Positions 10,930-23,583 of a stretch of DNA of 64,000 nt are shown in pieces. The notes under the pieces were generated by a model that was not told the DNA's origin, ran no database searches, and saw only the letters and a list, made by a program, of their open reading frames with translations. The stretch comes from Margaritifera margaritifera. Its lineage: Eukaryota; Mollusca; Bivalvia; Unionida; Margaritiferidae. The first letter of the stretch is position 1. The number at the start of each line of letters is the position of its first letter. The stretch is taken from the NCBI GenBank assembly GCA_029931535.1, contig JAQPZY010001423.1, forward strand, positions 248,001 to 312,000, given 5' to 3'. The translations under genes and the position numbers were made by a program.

Positions 10930-13094
10930 CTGAAAAAATAAAAAAATTAAAATTATTATCTGATCCATCTAATCTAATTTATCAATCAACCTATCTATCT
11001 CTCAAGTACATCTGTCCAGGTATATATCCATCTAAAACACCCATGATTTCATGCAGAAAGGTTTTACTTCTTTTTGGGTTAACCACTCTTCGATCCATTG
11101 TAAAGTGAATGTACTTTTTTTAAGTGTTTCATACTGCAAGCTTTAACATTACAGTGTGATGTTTGCTGGTTTATTTGAGAAATAATTCAAGCCACAGGGG
11201 ATAAACATAGCACTCTCATTTAATTTATGATTAGCTCCATAAGAATCCAGTTTGGGCATTAATTTATTATAGGTCTACACTGGTAAGATGACAAACCTGG
11301 GTTCTGTCAAAACATAAATATTCACGTCAACAAAACTTAGAATCATCCAAAAAAAGGGGTGAACAGCCAGTTGAGTAGTTAAGTACCTATGATGTGTATG
11401 CAGGGCATATTAAGAAGATCTAAGGATAACATAAAGCAGCATGCTTCCCGTATCAATAATGGCAACAATGTGCACTCATACAAGTAGTTAAGCATGTAGC
11501 CGTGACAGATTTTTACAAGTTTAACAAATGCCAAAACTGCACTGCTAATGGAGATGCACACACTTATTTTAAATTTTAATTGCTAAAATGTTCCAAGTAC
11601 AAGACAAGCTACTATTATCATTTGTACATTATTATGCCTATTTAATATACAGGTCCATGAAAATAAATTTTGTAATGTAAAAGAAACTAAATCTTGCTTA
11701 AATACTGTTTTTAGTCAAAGTTCTCTATTGACAAAAACATGCACTCATACTGTACATCCAGTGGATCATCAAATTATAACGAACACCAAGAGAACATTTC
11801 TCACTCTCAAATTTGTATGTCTCAACCTCTAGGATGTTTTAGAGGGAGGTTAGGCTAAAATAAACAGAAGTCCCATGAATGGTATATTATACACCTGCTT
11901 CGTATTAAATAGTCCTCTATCTAGGCATTAGTAGGGCATGGTTGACTGGAGATTACTGACTGACAGGTCCTGATGACCTTGACCACATACCTTGACATGG
12001 TTCATGCAGATATTTCATCAGGAAATTCAAAGACTTTTGAAGGACAAAAAGTTAATTTTCAAGTGCTATAATTAACTGGGTATAAACTTGAGAAGAATAT
12101 TGATTATGTTATGTAAAGTCCACAAAAATCAGAATTAAGTATTTCATTCTTACAAGAACTAAGAAATATTTGTTGTTAAATCAGACTAGGTAAAGACTAT
12201 AACTCAAGGGGCTTTGGGGCATCAGGGCATAAGGGCAGAGGTGCTGTCATCACATCTACATCAGTTTGGCAGTTTGCACTCTTATTTGCCACTGTTTATA
12301 ACTCCTTGACTTTTTCATGTTTAAGCAAAATATATTCTGAATTCATTCCTACTGTCGATATTTCTTTTCTGTATGTTTTTCACATTTGCCGTGACACTCC
12401 AAAGCTCTTTTACTCATTAATCTAGCTGAGGTTACTTTAGCTCTACAAGTCCCTAGTTATACTGACAGTGGGGACCTTAGAACTAAGGTCAATTGCATAT
12501 ATATTTTCAGCAGAGTTGCCAGATCCAGACAATTTTGTACTTGGAGCTAGTCCTATGGTACTTCTGCATCAATTTTAACTAAATAAAAATAATCCCATAT
12601 CCTACTAGCAATTGTCTACCGTTTCAAGCAATTTGAGGTGCAACTGGGCCAGAAATATCTAATTTTGAGACTTTAAGTTTTTATTACCATCATCAGTACG
12701 TAAGTCGATAGTAATATTCCTATCATCAGAATGAAACAAGGTGACTACAGCTACCACTGATCTAAAGTCTTTAGACAAACACGGCATTTAGTTTTTAGAG
12801 CTTATAGTACTTATGGTGATTTTTGTCTGAAAATATGCTTCCCATCACAAAGCACTTGACCAACTTTTTATCTGCCTTAATGGCCCCGTCAATACAGCAT
12901 CCATTCATTTACATCATGAGGTGGTCCCAAATAAGGCAGAGTACCAATAAGCACATAAGTGACCCAACCAGAAGCGACCCAACATTGAATTAAAATTTCA
13001 GGATGATCAGGTTTCTAACTTTTTAACAGATTTTTTTATTTTCTTTCTTGATAATTATGTCAGTAAATTGATGTTTTTCAATAAAATACATTTG

Positions 13095-13341
13095 TTTCAA
13101 AATTCAAGCACTTTTGAAAGACTACTGAGCATTTTCAAGCACTTTTCCATTAATTTTGGGTGCCGACCCAAAATACAAGCACTTTTCAAGATAACCACCA
13201 AAATTCAAACACTTTTCAAGGTAACCAGCAAAATTCAAGCACTTTTCAAGGTAACCAGCAAAATTCAAGCATTTTTCAAGGTAACCAGCAAAATTCAAGC
13301 ACTTTTCAAGGTAAACACCTAAATTCAAGCACTTTACAAGA
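13095..13341. repeat. 30-bp minisatellite (aaaattcaagcacttttcaa + ggtaaccagc)
   Basis: Five nearly perfect copies lie end to end from about 13190 to 13341, preceded by two or three degenerate ones. The unit is exactly 30 bp, a multiple of three, so frames stay open on both strands and yield repetitive decapeptides (for example YLEKCLNFAG on the minus strand). The open frames follow from the repeat length. There is no evidence for a protein. Confidence 0.9.
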
Positions 13342-13349
13342 TTGTGTGA

Positions 13350-14230
13350 ACCATGCTTGACCTTTTGGTCAAGGTATGCGGTCCTGAACTAAACTATTTG
13401 TGCAGAAAGCATTATTTTCTTATTTGACTTATTGTTACCTTTGATCTTTAGACCCCCAAATCTAAATAGATTTCTTTCTTACCCTAGGTACAGATCATCC
13501 ACAAAGTTTGGTCAAGATAAATATTCTCTAGAAAAGCTATTGTGCAAAACTAATAATTGTATTCAAGTCACAATGTCCCAGACCTTTGACTTTTTTTACA
13601 CCAAAATCAACAGCCTCTTTCTTACCTTAAGTGCAACCTTCCACAAACATAAGTCAAGGTATATGGTCATGAGCTGAAATTATGTAGAAACTATTTTCTA
13701 TTTTGCAGCCACTAACCTTGTTTTTTTTAAAAACCTTTCGACCCCAAAATCATGCGATTTATTTCTTACTCCATGTGCAAGTCATCCACAAAGTTTACTC
13801 AAGGTCTGTAATGCAGAACAAAAGTTATTCTGCTGAAACCATTTTTCTTCTTTCAGTCAGTGACCTTAAGCTTTGACCTCATAACTAATTGGCTTCTTTA
13901 TTACCCCTATTGCAAGAAATCCACAAAGTTTGGTCTAGGTCTGTGATGTAAAACTAATGCTATTGTGCAGAAACAATGTTCAACTTTCAGCCAGAATGAC
14001 CTTGACCATTTGACCCCAAAATCAATAGGTGTCTTCCTTATTTAAAATAGAAGCCATTTACAAATTTTGGTAAAATTTCCTCAGTTTTCCCTCTTTCAAT
14101 CCCTGCAACCATGACCTTTTAACCTTTTGAGCCAGAAACCAGAAGGTTTCTTCCTTACCCCAAATGCAATATTATTACCAAGGTTAGTTACAGTAAATGT
14201 TGGAGAACTGAAGTCATTGTGAAGAAATGA
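13350..14230. repeat. Array of ~150-bp units (TTGACC / ATCCACAAAGTTTGGTC family)
   Basis: The phrases atccacaaagtttggtc (about 13497, with variants at about 13785 and 13918), accttgaccttttg-like text and gcagaaaccatttt-like text return every ~145-160 bp over six diverged units. The strand is arbitrary. It shares the ~150-bp rhythm of the other arrays but not their sequence. Confidence 0.7.
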
Positions 14231-14833
14231 AATAGGGAGCAAATGGCTGGCCATCATAACCCGACATGCTCCTCATTATGGCAGGCATATAAAAAGTGTC
14301 AGGAAGAATTCATAAAGGCTCTTTTTAGCATGTTTATTTAATATGAAATCTATGAAATGGTTTGAACAATATTATATGCCAGGGACTTGCTGCAGCAAGT
14401 GAAATATTATTCAACAAGTTCATTAATTTCACATTTAATAAACACAACTTTTAAGGTTTTATCACATAATGCTAAGGGCTTCACACTTCTCAATGACACT
14501 GTCTTGTCACCTTTCTAAGTGCTATGTCACAGTGTGGTGGACAATTTATATGGCATCATGTTGTGACCCTAATAAAGTCAAACACTCTGTGATAAATATG
14601 AACAGAAGCTTAGACCATAAAAGGATATCTTTTACTGACAGCATTATCTTTTAAGAACTTCTGTTATTTAAACCATAACCATAACCTCTGTTGTTTCCAT
14701 GCATGGAATCTGAACACATGTTTACTTTTAAATGGAAAAAAAGGACACATCCTGCCTTATAAGCAATTTTGTCCACTGCTGCCATTTAAATAATTTCAAC
14801 ACACTGTCAGTATGTCACTGTGGTTCACCTTAC

Positions 14834-14936
14834 CCTCTTTTTACTTTGCAGAAATCGTATGCCATTGCTCTGTAGGAAACAGCTTTCTCATTTAAGTATT
14901 TTGCATATCTTCTGATAAATGTGGACATGTCATAAC
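14834..14936 (-). CDS. PICALM: PICALM exon 4 ([20 protein letters not shown]...)
   Basis: The 103-bp exon starts with the last two bases of a split Gly codon and reads [20 protein letters not shown] and then [13 protein letters not shown] plus GG of the next Gly. Vertebrate CALM has [20 protein letters not shown] and then SYRQVAFDFTKVKRG. Acceptor tttttcag (AG = 14937-14938), donor gtaagg. This is the best conserved block of the ANTH domain in the window. Confidence 0.97.
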
Positions 14937-15175
14937 CTGAAAAAGTGAAGAACAGATATAATTATTATGTACAGTACAAAATATACAACTAATTTAATGA
15001 CTGTATAATTAAGAAGGTAATATAAGTATCACCTGTATTCACTTTAATTTTTAGAAAGACCCAACTGGAAACAGCACAAACCCATTCTGATCACCAGATG
15101 CACTCGAATGATTATTAAAAATTTACAACAGCATGACAAAAATTATCGTACCAACTAGACAACTGACCTCTTAGA

Positions 15176-15515
15176 AAAATGTAGTTTTGGGGGGAGTAAA
15201 ACTGATTTTAATTATGTACTACATACCTGCTACTCATGCATTGATGACCTTTTCCAGGATGCCGAATCCCCAATCAAAGATAAAAATTCCCTCCTCCAAT
15301 TAGTAACTGGAGGCCACGAATTAAAATTACATGATCCCAGTCTGATTGCTTTGTTATAGCCAACACATGGAATATCTTCCTCTTTAGACTTGGACCAAGA
15401 CTACAGGACATCAGAGAGGGATGTGAGGAGGGAATCGTTGCAGTACTAGGTAAGTATTACATAACAAAATTAGTTTTACCTACCTCAAAAAACTACATTT
15501 TAATAGCTGTATTAC
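15176..15515. repeat. Inverted repeat pair, ~70-bp arms around ~200 bp
   Basis: The left arm (about 15177-15245: aaatgtagttttggggggag...) and right arm (about 15437-15505: ...ttacctacctcaaaaaacta, cattt) are inverted copies. Both arms end inward in a ctgctactcatgcattgatg/cgttgcagtactaggtaagt-type motif that also ends the adjacent DIRS-like relic. It may be a compact element sharing ends with that relic, or part of a rearranged terminus. Confidence 0.6.
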
Positions 15516-16289
15516 ATTACCTAGCACTACTGCATTGTTGAATTTACCAGTTAAGAGGCTTAAAAAATAACAACTGGTATAAGAAAAATGTAGTTAACCT
15601 TACTGTAGGAATGTCTCTATAAACTGGTAGATGGCTTTGTCACAGGTTGTGCTGTAACAATTGGACCCGAGGAATAAATGTCTTCGCTCTGGTGCACCAA
15701 AGAATGAAGGTAAAAGGATGAAAGGTAGAGTGAGATCACTAGAAGACTGCTCACATTACATCATTCAAAGAGGAGTGATTCAAGCAGGCCCAAGATGCAG
15801 CAACAGCCCTAACTCATGACCTTTAATTCTCATGAAAGAAAGATCCCTCTCAGTGAGGGACTGATAAGCTCTTTCAATAACGAGGACAACCATCCTGGAA
15901 ATGGTAGCCACCGAAATAAAGAACCCTGGAAAGGGAGAAAGAGACAATTCTGACCTTTCCTTTTAGAGAAAGCCAAATAAAACCTTAACACCCTAACTGG
16001 GCAAAGGAGCCTATCTTGATCATTCTCAAATATGACTGAGACCGGGAATCTAAACAGGAACAGGAGCTATTGAAGGTAGCTGATTTTTAGCCAGAAAACT
16101 CCTTCTCCTCACTGACTATCGACTGTTCAAGATGAGCCAAGCATGATTGTTGATTTCAGTGTAGGCGAGATCCCCAGTACTGTGACAGCAGGTCTCCCCT
16201 CCGGTAATCTACTCGGCTCAGCTACAAGCAGGTCAAGAAGGTCGTTGAACCATGTTCATTAGTGCTACAGGGGGATTATTACAATGAGC

Positions 16290-16810
16290 CGTGACATGGA
16301 GATCCTGATTTGACGGAGAACCATCAGAATTATTTAGAAAGCAGAGAAGGCATAAGCATACCGATGACTAAACTTCCTACTGAAAGAGTCCATCATCCTG
16401 GTGGTCTGGTGCTGGAGAGACATAAAGAGGGAGCTTGTTGTTCAGTCTTGTTGCAAACAAGTCCACTACTGGCCTTCCCCCTATCTGAAAAAGTGACTCT
16501 ACTACCAATTAGTGCAGAGACCATTCTGTGAGGACCATGCGGACCCGTCTGGACATGCTGTTCACTAGGATATTCCTTTTGCCTGGAATATGGCAGACTC
16601 TCCGAGTGATCTCTGAGGAGACTGCCCATCAAAGGAGGTTCCAGGCTTCCACACAAAGAAAAGGATCATGTGTACCTCCTTGAAACCTGAGGTACAATAC
16701 CACTGACGTGTTGTCGGATGCGATCATAACACAATGATGCCATATAATGGTCTCGCATCTCTTTAGGGTTAGAAACACTGTCTGCATTTCTAGGTTATTG
16801 ATGTACAAAG
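16290..16810 (-). pseudogene. DIRS-type RNase H remnant
   Basis: On the minus strand, frames shift several times but the blocks ASDNTSVVLYLRFQGGTHDP, FLCVEAWNLL, VCHIPGKRNILVNSMSRRVR and VVDLFATRLNNKLPLYVSPA appear in this order. In DIRS-family elements the typical order is a TDNTTVV-Y-x-N-QGGTHS block, a cysteine-tryptophan stretch, HIPGKxNxLAD-LSR and VDLFATRxNxKLPxYVSP. The order and spacing fit. Stops interrupt it. Confidence 0.65.
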
Positions 16811-17279
16811 CGACTTCTTCCCATGATCACAGTCCGTGAAGAACTACACCCTCTAGCTCCTGGTGAGCACACCATCCCGAATCTGCTGTGTCTCTGTACA
16901 GAAATGAGTAGGGTTCATGGCTGTGAAGTGGAACTCTGTTCAGAAACTAGTCCCGATCTAGCCACCAACTCAAGGAAATCCAAGCTGAGGTAATAGCAAA
17001 CCGAAAATGAAGTCTTGGCCATAAAACCCACTATGAGGGTCAGACTCTGAGCAATCCTGTCTGGTGGAATGCATACCCTCTCTTGACTGGTGAGAAATTC
17101 ATCCCCATGTACATGAAGTACATAAAGTACATGAAGTCACTATCAACCAACAGAGGGATAGGTCCAACAGAGGAATCCCTAAAGACCTCAAGCGGGCTGC
17201 TATTACCCCCCCCCCCCCCCATCACCCCGGTAATGACTCTGGGGGGCAGAGGCAAGGCAGAATGGAAGGGCCCATAATG

Positions 17280-17680
17280 AAAATACCTCATGGCTGAGAC
17301 ACAAACCAGAGGTATTTCCTGTGTGGCGGGAAGATGGGGCTCTGACAGTACGCATGCTGCAAATCAATGGCGACTACCCAGTCAAAGGGCCTTAGAGCAT
17401 TTCCTGACCAAGGCAGTAGTCTCCATTTGAAGTGTTCGTTCATAAGGAATTTGTTCAAGGCAGCAAGGTCAACTTTGGTCATTTGCCACCCACGGTAAAC
17501 TTTGGTCGTTCGCCACCCACTCAACTGCGCCCAGCCATAGAAGGGTGCACACCTCTTCCCTCAGATGAACCAGTTGGAACTCGTGAAACAAGATGGGGGT
17601 CTGTAATAGGAGAGAAGGTTCCTGGAAATGCAGTTGGTAACGATCCTTTAAGGTGGAAAGGACTTGCATATCATCCATGA
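17280..17680 (-). pseudogene. DIRS-like reverse transcriptase remnant (N-terminal half)
   Basis: From 17678 downward the frame reads MDDMQVLSTLKDRYQLHFQE and onward. After a frameshift, VDLAALNKFLMNEHFKW and then FDWVVAIDLQHAYCQSPIFP and PHRKYLWFVSQ appear. The pattern (x-DLxALNxF...EHFKM, then D-W-x-x-x-x-DLxxAYxxxPI-x-x-x-HxKYLxF) is the fingers/palm of DIRS-type RTs. The first catalytic Asp lies in AIDLQHAY. The downstream xPFGLxxAPR stretch is replaced by a run of C at 17207-17220 and a decayed SALPLPPRVITGVMG. Confidence 0.7.
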
Positions 17681-19009
17681 TGTCTGCTCAAACCCCTAAA
17701 AAGTTGACTAGTTGGGCACCTACTGGGACAGTGGGAAGAGAAAGATGATGCAGAAGAGGGTGCAACTTCCTAAAGCTGACTCCCACCCACCTTAGAGAAA
17801 GGAGGAGTCCAAAGACTTCCTCCTTTGGCCTCTACAATTGTGTCACCCAGTGAAAGATGGGTGGGAGGGAGTTTGAACTGGAGCTGCTTGTGCTTGTGTG
17901 GCTGCTGAAGTTGACCCTGCTTTAAAAACATGGGTGGAGGTCCCATTGGTCAATCAGGGTGGGTGTGCTTCCTGGCCAGTTTTGATGCACCTGGAGTCTA
18001 GGCTAATGACTGGTGTTGCTGGTCCCCCAAATCTTGTGATACTACAGAGGGGATGAGACCTTTGAAAAGCATCTCCACATCAAGTGGTGCAGCCTTCACC
18101 ATTTTTTTGCTGTGGTCCAGCAAGACCTTGAATGTCTAGAAGGCGGCATCTCTGCAGAGGTACAAACAGAGCATGCTTCAATGTCTTAGCCACAATTTCT
18201 CCTCCAAAAGACTAAAGGAGGCAGCTGAAAAGAGATAGGCACAAGAGGCTATTGTCACCAAGGTTCGAGCTTTTAGCTCTTAGGCTTCATAAGATTTTCC
18301 TTGGGAGACTAGTCCAAATCCCAGCTCTGTAATTGCACAAAAGACCAAGGGAGAAAAAAAAATCCAAATGTTGGCTACAACTAATGAATCAGATTGGGAT
18401 CATGTTCTTTTCAATTGTTGGTCTCCAAGTACTAATTAGAGAAGGAAATATTCAGCTTGGACTGGGGTCTTAATGTCCCAGAAAGGAAAGCAATGCAATA
18501 GTAGCAAGTATTGTGTTACTGCTATTAAAACATGGTAATTGTTGATCAAACTATCACATCACAGAGGTTCCAGTGGCCTGCTTACCATTGTTTTTATCCA
18601 CCTGGAAGTGAATGTTGACCCTTACTCCATGTTTTGATTGATCATGCTGCTGTAGGAGTCCAGTGGTCACTGATGCACTATTTATTCAAGTGGTACCAAT
18701 TTTTGTGGACTTTGTGGTTTCTACAAATGACAGATTTAAAGATCCAAAGAACAATGATCCATCTATAGTAACAATAATCAGATAAATTCTCCTCTTGTTG
18801 ATTCATCTCGTGTTTATCCTGCCACCAGTTTAAAATGGCATGTGGGAATGATTCAATGGATGTCAATTGCAATCAAACCCATTCATCTGATATTCATGTT
18901 CATCTGACATTTCAAGCAGGCATGTTTTGGGCTGAATTAAAAAGTGTCCAAGTAGACCATATATGAAGGTTATACCAGAATGGAACCCAAAACTGGTTCC
19001 AACAAGAGT

Positions 19010-19335
19010 TTCTTGAAGGAACTGCTGCTCTACTGGCCTAACAGAATTTCCACACATCCAAGATAAATCTGTTTCTTTTTTTTAACTGCTGAGTATATTG
19101 AAATCATCTCCGATACTCTTCACAAACTCCAGCATACCAAATTTGGTAATAAAATTATTTCCTTATGTTTGAGTTAACATGTTCAAAAGACACCTGCAAG
19201 TACAGTACAATATTGTCATGACCTTTGACCTTGAACCTACATCATGGATAGAAGATCAATGAACTTGACTCAGATGATGTCAAGATATAACCACATGTCA
19301 AATTCGGTTAAATATATAGAAGTAAAGGAGAAAAA
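19010..19335 (+). repeat. Dispersed repeat, family G copy
   Basis: The text gaactgctgctctactggcc, cagaatttccacacatccaa, gctgagtatattgaaatcat and ccagcataccaaatttggta recurs with about 75% identity at 29370-29715, and in part at about 10740-10810 and 48578-48690. It has no coding signal. It ends against a poly(G) tract at about 19346-19355. Confidence 0.65.
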
Positions 19336-19579
19336 GAAAATATGGGGGGGGGGGGATTATTTAAGTTATATCATTCAAGGTATTCATCAGATATATCCAC
19401 AATTTGGATCAAATGATATCATCAAATAGTCCCTAGAAATAATCGACACTTTACTGGCTAGAAAGAACAGGCAGGAATCTATGATATATCCATATTCTTC
19501 ATACTTTATTATTTTATATACAATTTTAAGTAAGATCTCTTTAAAGATTTTAATATATATATTTATATATGTATATATG

Positions 19580-20211
<632 letters not shown>

Positions 20212-20212
<1 letters not shown>

Positions 20213-20872
20213 TTAAATGGTCATTGTTATTTGGTTGACAACATCTCTCTTAGCACCATTTTAATTTAGGACCATCATCATAAGAAGTCTTCCAGTAAAC
20301 ACCCATTTCTATATGACCTTCGGTTTACGATCAGTAGTGTTAACAAGATTTTCAAGATGGCTGCCATTGTGGCCATATTGAATGTCAGATTGGCACCATT
20401 TTCATTTAGGACTAACTAGACATCGTAAGAAGTCTTGTGGTGGAAACCGCATGTCAATCTGACTGTCAATTCTGGAGGAATAGCGATAAGATTTCTAAGA
20501 TGGCCACTCCGGTGGCCATTATGGAAGTCCAAGCAGCAACAGTTTCAGTTAGGACCAAGTAGACATCATAAGAAGTTTTGCAGTGTGAACCCCATGTTAA
20601 TATGATTAATTGTGTGAAAATATGATTTTCCATTCATGAGGAGTATCTATAAGATTAACAAGATGGCCACTGTGGCAGCCATTTTGGATGTCTCAATGAC
20701 ATCATTTTCATTTAGGACCAACTAGACCATGGGATGAATGTGTGAAATTTCATGGCAGGCCATTGAGTAGCTTAGGAGAAGTAGTGATAACAAACTTGTG
20801 CTAATGGACAGATAGACGACTGACAACAGGCCATCTCATGGACTCTTTTGGTCGCTGACCAGTAGAGCTAAA
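20212..20872 (+). mobile_element. Helentron/HINE-like array, family A, copy 1a
   Basis: Four to five units of about 140-155 bp built on aagatggccactgtggtggc, ggcaccattttcatttagga, ccaactagacatcataagaa and gtgaaaaccccatgttgata. The right end has a hairpin at 20842-20869 (actcttttggtc + gctgaccagtagagct) followed by aaaa. Copies at 30050 and 58000 end in the same hairpin, so this is a defined 3' end and not array decay. Hairpin-ended tandem arrays fit Helentron-associated non-autonomous elements of bivalves. The class assignment is inference. Confidence 0.65.
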
Positions 20873-21077
20873 AATCCAGTAAGTAGTGATAACACAATTT
20901 AACGGTAATGTTGGTTTCTGATCAGCACCAATTTCATTTTAGCACCAGGTAGGCATCAAAAGTATTTTAGTAAAAACCCAAAGAAGAGATGACCATCCAT
21001 TCCAGAGGTGGAGTGATGGCTGCCATAGTGATGGTATTGGATATCCGAGGGGAACCATTTTATTCAAAGACCAACTA
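20873..21077 (+). mobile_element. Family A array, copy 1b, left half (interrupted)
   Basis: Begins directly after copy 1a and runs through ggcaccaggtaggcatcaaa-like units to accaacTA at 21070-21077, where a 5.1-kb element interrupts it. The missing continuation, ggtatcataagaagtctttc, is found at 26197. Confidence 0.7.
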
Positions 21078-23583
21078 CAGTACACGCATCGTGTTTTTAT
21101 GATTCACCACGCAATCTGGTGGGTGTGGAGAAATGGGCAGGGGATTAAGTACCCACTATGAGTAGTGTAAGTCCACTCAGTCTGGTGGATTTTCACCCCA
21201 ATTTAGTGAAAATCCACTCAGTCTAGTGGAAGTACGTGACGGATTTTATTGCAGTCGTCGTGAGTCATAGTGGGTTTTGTGGCACCCCTCGCTGATTCTA
21301 TTGTATTCGCTCCGTGAGTCGACACACTAAACAAACAGATGGGAGAAACTCCGACACCGTAAACCCGAACAGGGCAGGTGTCAATTTCATACCTTTACCT
21401 GTACAGTGGTAACATTTCTTGTGTATTAATCAGTAGCCTGGCTGAGGATACATACAGACGAATGTGCGTAACATAGAAAAAATATGAGCTTTATATTTCT
21501 TGGATTTATTTCCACCCCTGTCCATCACAAAGTGTACATTAGAAAAAATTGCTTAGCTACAATGTACATCCCCGCTGATTTAATACATGTATATGTACCT
21601 GTTAGCATATACAGATGCGGAAATTGACATTGTTCTGCATCAAGCGGTAACTTCGATGTTCTTTCTCAATTAATGATATTTCATAAAAGTGTTTTGTGTA
21701 CTGGTTATTAATTTGTTATAGTTTCCCTTTAATTTCCATCTATTTCCAAGACCCACCTTGAAGAAATCATTGAAAGCAGTAATACATATAAAACTCTAAA
21801 AGAGATTACAAACGAGCGCCATAATATTTATATCAAACATGAATGATCATGAACACTGGCACATTATGACATGTATATCATAATTTTTGCCAAGGTATTT
21901 TAAAATAAATAAGATACACGAGCTATACTAGCTTGAAACAACTACACTTGTTCTGATTTTTAGATAGTTTAGACTTGCATCAATGCCATTTCATTTTTTC
22001 CCCACTAAATTTAAGTTAAATGGTAGGTCTCTAAATGGGAAAATAAAAATAATTATATTTAGTTTTTCATATAACGCTGGAGACCAGGTTTACACGATAA
22101 TATGAGAACTTACCATCAAATGCATTTCTCAGGCCAAATTTCTTTTGCACAAACTAAAAATTTTTTCTAGTTTTAAGGTGTGTGGTTTTGTGATATTTTC
22201 ACTGTCCAAACTATTTCCAAAACCTCCTTTAAAGATATTATTGAAAGCATTACCTTCTGAATGGAAATGTTTTGTTGTTTGTGGAAAAATGAGTTTCGGG
22301 TTTGTGGTATTAACCGAGAAACAAAATGTTGTTAAGTTGTGATAATTTCGCGTCAAATTGGTTTCTATAAGTATATAAAACAAACAATCTGATTAAAATA
22401 ATATATCCTTAGTCCTATGTGGAGATCTGACAGACACTGATAAAAGTTCATGTTTTGGTGACCTTTGGAATTCCCAGTCCAATTATTTTGAATAGCCTTT
22501 CAAATTAAGCGTTGCATATTCGTGTTATGGGGAGTTATCATTAGTAACCATATCTTTCGAATGACGCGTGTCACTTTCAGAAATGTAAAAGCTGTGATTG
22601 GATTCATGAACATGACATAAAACGACATGTTTAAGAAAGCTGTATTACACTACAGGCTTTCTTTGTTTAAAAAAATTCATCGTTCTTTGTAATGAAATAA
22701 GTTTATTACATGCAAACACGAGACGGACAGACAGACAGAGATTATGCACCACAATTTTCTATCGAATTTACCCGTAGTTTTATCGCTAACTTGGAAACAG
22801 GCATTGATAATTAGAGTGTATGCATTTTTGAAATGTGCTACATTTGACTTCATTTTGGGAATCGTCTACTGACAAAATTTAGAAATACAATTTTGATTCC
22901 GCTATTTATTCAAAATAAGTAAATAGGTACATTGCTGCTTAGCAATTCATTTTGTATTTAACAAGAATTTATATAATTAATTGGGTTATTAATCAGCTAT
23001 TAGTGTGCTTTTCTTATTTTCTTATCATCTATTGTTGAATCAGGTCATAATTAAAATGTACCTGTACGAACTTAAAGCTTCAGAAATTTAATAGATTAAA
23101 ATTCGAATGAGTGAGCTAATAATCGAAGTGAACACAGTGACAGTATTTGCGATGACCTCAGAGTTAATATGACAGGTTCTAGATAAACAGGAAATAATTT
23201 GGATTTACAACCTTTGAAGCCAAAACCTTTCCACCTCTAGGTCGGAGTAGTTAACAGACTTCTGCCAGGGATACCAGTTTAAAGACGTGAAAAATAAGAA
23301 GCTACATATTTACAGCAATCAATTAAACATGGGGGATAAAGAAGTATGAACTAGAAATTCCACTTAGATAAAGCTAAAACCCTACCAAAGTACAATGCTG
23401 GAGGCTATTTTTATTATACGGTAAATACAATCTTATCTACCGCAGTGCTGTTTGGGCAATTATGGGCATAATTTCAGTAATTTCACATTGTTGTCCTAAC
23501 CGCTAAACCCGGTAAAAATACATATTTGAATTCAGGTTCATAGAGGACACAATGTTTCACTTGTATTCACGTCAACTTCTTAA

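Larger units (their letters stand above)
10930..14833 (-). other. PICALM: PICALM intron 4
   Basis: A 3.9-kb intron. The right part holds a 30-bp minisatellite (13095-13341) and an array (13350-14230). The 2.1-kb stretch 10932-13094 is AT-rich with no recognised repeat or coding signal. In 14231-14833 nothing is recognised. Confidence 0.85.
15493..18545 (-). mobile_element. Degenerate DIRS-like retrotransposon, minus strand
   Basis: Inverted terminal motifs flank the region. Near 15505-15542 the plus strand reads taatagctgtattacattac with ctagcactactgcattgttg, and near 18492-18535 the inverse occurs as gcaatgcaatagtagcaagt with attgtgttactgctattaaa. Inside, minus-strand reading passes gag-like debris (about 18350-17700), reverse transcriptase (17680-17040) and a DIRS-type RNase H block (about 16800-16290). 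Inverted terminal repeats and this RT/RNase H style distinguish DIRS/tyrosine-recombinase retrotransposons from LTR and LINE elements. No tyrosine recombinase domain was recognised in the remaining 0.75 kb. Many stops and frameshifts make it inactive. Confidence 0.65.

Noticed and set aside
13068..13360. Three overlapping frames, both strands
   Set aside because: Produced by the 30-bp repeat unit.
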